Assembly: GCA_013396995.1 (NCBI GenBank)
Contig: VWZP01005800.1
Span: forward strand, 291,522-355,521
Source of the DNA: Dicaeum eximium
Taxonomy: Eukaryota; Chordata; Aves; Passeriformes; Dicaeidae
DNA: 64,000 nucleotides
Direction of reading: 5' to 3'
Shown here: piece after piece, positions 61,706-64,000 of the stretch
How positions within the stretch are numbered: the first letter of the stretch is position 1
Layout of the letters: each line of letters opens with the position of its first letter
Program-made: the position numbers and the translations under genes
Notes under the pieces: model-generated
What the model saw: only the letters and a program-made list of their open reading frames with translations
Database searches by the model: none
What the model was told of the DNA's origin: nothing

Positions 61706-62575
61706 TGTATTCCCTGTGGAAGATGTTTTCCCTCCCAACTTGCTCTCCGGATCACTTAGGGCTAACCAGTAGCAAAGCCACCCTGGAAGTGCCAGCACAG
61801 CAGATGCCTGGTCTGCCTTTCCAGAGGCTCCTGTGCTCCCCAGGTTCCTTCTCCTGCCCATCCACACGTGTCTCCGTGCCTGGGGGAACCCTGCAGCATC
61901 TCAGGAGAGACACAAGCTCCCTCTTGTGTCACTCAGGCTGGCACTTGTACCTGTGCTCTCTCTGGCCACCTGGACACCTGGACACTTCACCTCCAAGCAC
62001 AACCTTCCCTCCTGCACCACAGATTCCCTGGAAACCTGCAGCACCTCCAACTCAAGCTGCACTCTCCTGTTTTTCTTGCCTCCTGCTCGCACAAGGCGCT
62101 CTCCAGGCTGCAAGGTCATGGATCAGCATCTCCAGGCAGTGCCAGAGGGAGCTGGGATGAAGTCAGCTTCCCACGGCGTGCTCTGGGGCAGACACTGGAT
62201 GTATTTGTATCTGGATATATTTGCAGGAAGACAGGAAGAGTCTGAAGTGACTTCTTGCTGTAATGCAGCACCTGATGAAGCAGTTGGCTTTGGGTTTGCA
62301 AAGTACATTTGAAACCAGTCTGGGAGAACAGCCTTTCTTACAGTTTATGAGCCTAAATTATTCATTATTCCAAAGAAAAGACCAATTAAAACCAATATTT
62401 TAAGAGCTAGGAACAAATTCAGAGAGAGAGAGAAATCGAAGGTGCCCAAAACACCCTCATTTGAAGGAAAAAGTGCTAATTATCCTGCTTTTTGCAGCAC
62501 AGAGGTGTCAGATTGCCTGACCACAGCCACACAACAACAATGTGTTTTCACTGGCTCTCCTTCAGTGAGGCTTTT

Positions 62576-62610
62576 CACACACACACACGCACACACACAC
62601 ACACACACAC
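62576..62610. repeat. (CA)n microsatellite
   Basis: About 17 CA units with one CG interruption. Confidence 0.95.
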
Positions 62611-62920
62611 TGTTTCTTTCTAATATTCCTCTTCAGATCCAGCTGAATCCTTGCCAAGATGCATTTGTATCCATTTTTGCCCATCTCCTCTCAGTTTAGA
62701 GCACTAACCAAGTGTTACCAGAATGCATTAAATGGAATTACATTGTCACTGAAAGCCAGCAATGGAAAGGAAAGGGATTTCTAGGCTGAGCAGACTGTTC
62801 TTCACTGAGCAGACTGACTCTTTTGGATGTTAACCAGATATGAGTCACCATCAGATTAAACTCTCTGAATCACCTGGCCACACAGGTAAGGAACCCTGCA
62901 GCAGGAACTCCTTTGGAGCA

Positions 62921-63000
62921 TCCTGGTCCAGTGGAAGGTGCCCCTGCCCATGGCAGGTCTTTAAGATCCCTTTGAACATAAACTATTCTATGACTCCATG
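62921..63000 (+). mobile_element. CR1 LINE 3' end, sense
   Basis: 'tccagtggaaggtgcccctg', 'ttaagatccctttgaacata' and the terminal 'ctattctatgactccatg'. Confidence 0.88.
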
Positions 63001-64000
63001 AAAAATCTGACTTCACTAACAAGGCCAGACTTTAAAGTGATATTAAGTGACTTTATTTTGCTCCGTCCTCCAGAATCTCTTCTCAAACATGGATTATCCT
63101 TGCCAAGTCTTTATTACCACAAGCTGTTTGTTATAGCTCTGGAGCATTTGGAAATTTCATCCTATTTCCAGGACTTTATCACCTTCCAAAACTGCTCCTT
63201 TTTAAGCCAATATTTCTCATGTTGGCATTCAGCCTGGAAGTGAATTTCTTTAGAGAGTTAAAGTAAATCTGTTCAGTATTTTCTTTATGATCATCAGCAT
63301 GCATAGCATTACAATCTCCTGGTGACATATTTAATGCAGAACTGTGCTTTTTGTTTTGCTTTAAAAGGAATTCGAGCACAGAAGACAAGTAGGAGTTCTG
63401 GTGAGAGTAAAATCAAGACCCTGAATTGTACAAAATCAAGAGGCAAAGATGGAAAGTTGCAGCACCAGCTCCAGCTCTCTCCCTTTCAGTGTATCTATTT
63501 CATCCCACCAAGTGATGCATGCTCAGAAAAATACTTGAATGGGACAACACTCCTCCTCCAGGAAAGCTGGATATGACTTTCTGCTTTTAAATGAAAATTT
63601 TAAACCGTGATTTTACTTTTAAACACAATTTTTTAGGCACACAGCAACATGTTGGGCCATTGCCTTTAAAATGTATAATCATGAAAGGACAGGAGGACCA
63701 CAACCAGAGGGACACAGACACAATTTGTTCTGGGGATTGTAACTGAATTCCCTGATTTCGTGGCAATTAAAATATTAAATTATTGACAGAGTAATTTAAA
63801 TGGAAGTTTCTGACTTAAGCAGAGTGTCAGGAGGTTAAGTAATTGTTTACCTTTTCTCTTTAGGAAATTTTAAAGGGTGTTTTTATTTTACTTTATTTGC
63901 ATAGTGCTTAGTCTTAGCAAGAAAGCTGCTTTAAACTGCTACTGTTAATTATTCACACATCATGTTCAAACTCCCTTGAGTATTCAGCTGACATTGAAAA
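63001..64000. other. AT-rich terminal non-coding sequence
   Basis: No exon or repeat is recognised. The last 400 nt are AT-rich and unique-looking. Confidence 0.5.

Noticed and set aside
1..64000. CRISPR arrays, operons, prophage or other prokaryotic systems
   Set aside because: No regularly spaced repeats and no dense ORFs; introns and CR1 elements show vertebrate nuclear DNA.

Overview
The window is avian nuclear DNA, probably from a passerine or near relative (inference). It has spliced exons with GT-AG introns, about twenty antisense or sense 3' ends of CR1 LINEs carrying the bird-type 'tttgggttggaa' end, and no dense ORFs, operons or ribosome binding sites. Nearly all long open frames here are read-throughs of introns or CR1 copies.

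Two protein-coding genes can be rebuilt exon by exon, both on the minus strand. CCDC198 (C14orf105/FAME) has six coding exons between 10444 and 1834 and encodes 277 residues. SLC35F4 has seven coding exons between 45295 and 13816 and encodes 414 residues. In both, every exon is bounded by AG/GT, all intron phases agree, and the joined frame is open from ATG to stop. The order and orientation (CCDC198 downstream of SLC35F4, same strand) match human chromosome 14q22-q23 as I know it, so local synteny is conserved.

Layout: 1-1670 is intergenic, with a large A/C-only tract at about 1155-1370. 1670-10444 is CCDC198 with CR1 pieces in its introns. 10445-13590 is intergenic, with a CR1 end and a probable solo LTR near 12.2-12.6 kb. 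13590-45500 is SLC35F4, whose first intron (30.4-45.2 kb) is the largest and contains a GC/CpG-rich patch near 34 kb and a perfect 12-bp hairpin at 39.84 kb. 45.5-64 kb is non-coding as far as I can see; it holds CR1 fragments, microsatellites and AT-rich unique sequence upstream of SLC35F4, where enhancers or further 5' exons could lie.

The two genes are not known to share a pathway. SLC35F4 is a predicted multi-pass membrane transporter of the SLC35F (DMT-like) group. CCDC198 is a small, predicted N-myristoylated cytoplasmic protein. I found no convincing undescribed system. The items most worth a second look are the SLC35F3-like N-terminus of this SLC35F4 transcript, the conserved C-terminal acidic/aromatic motif of CCDC198, the CpG-rich intronic patch, the A/C-only tracts and the hairpin.
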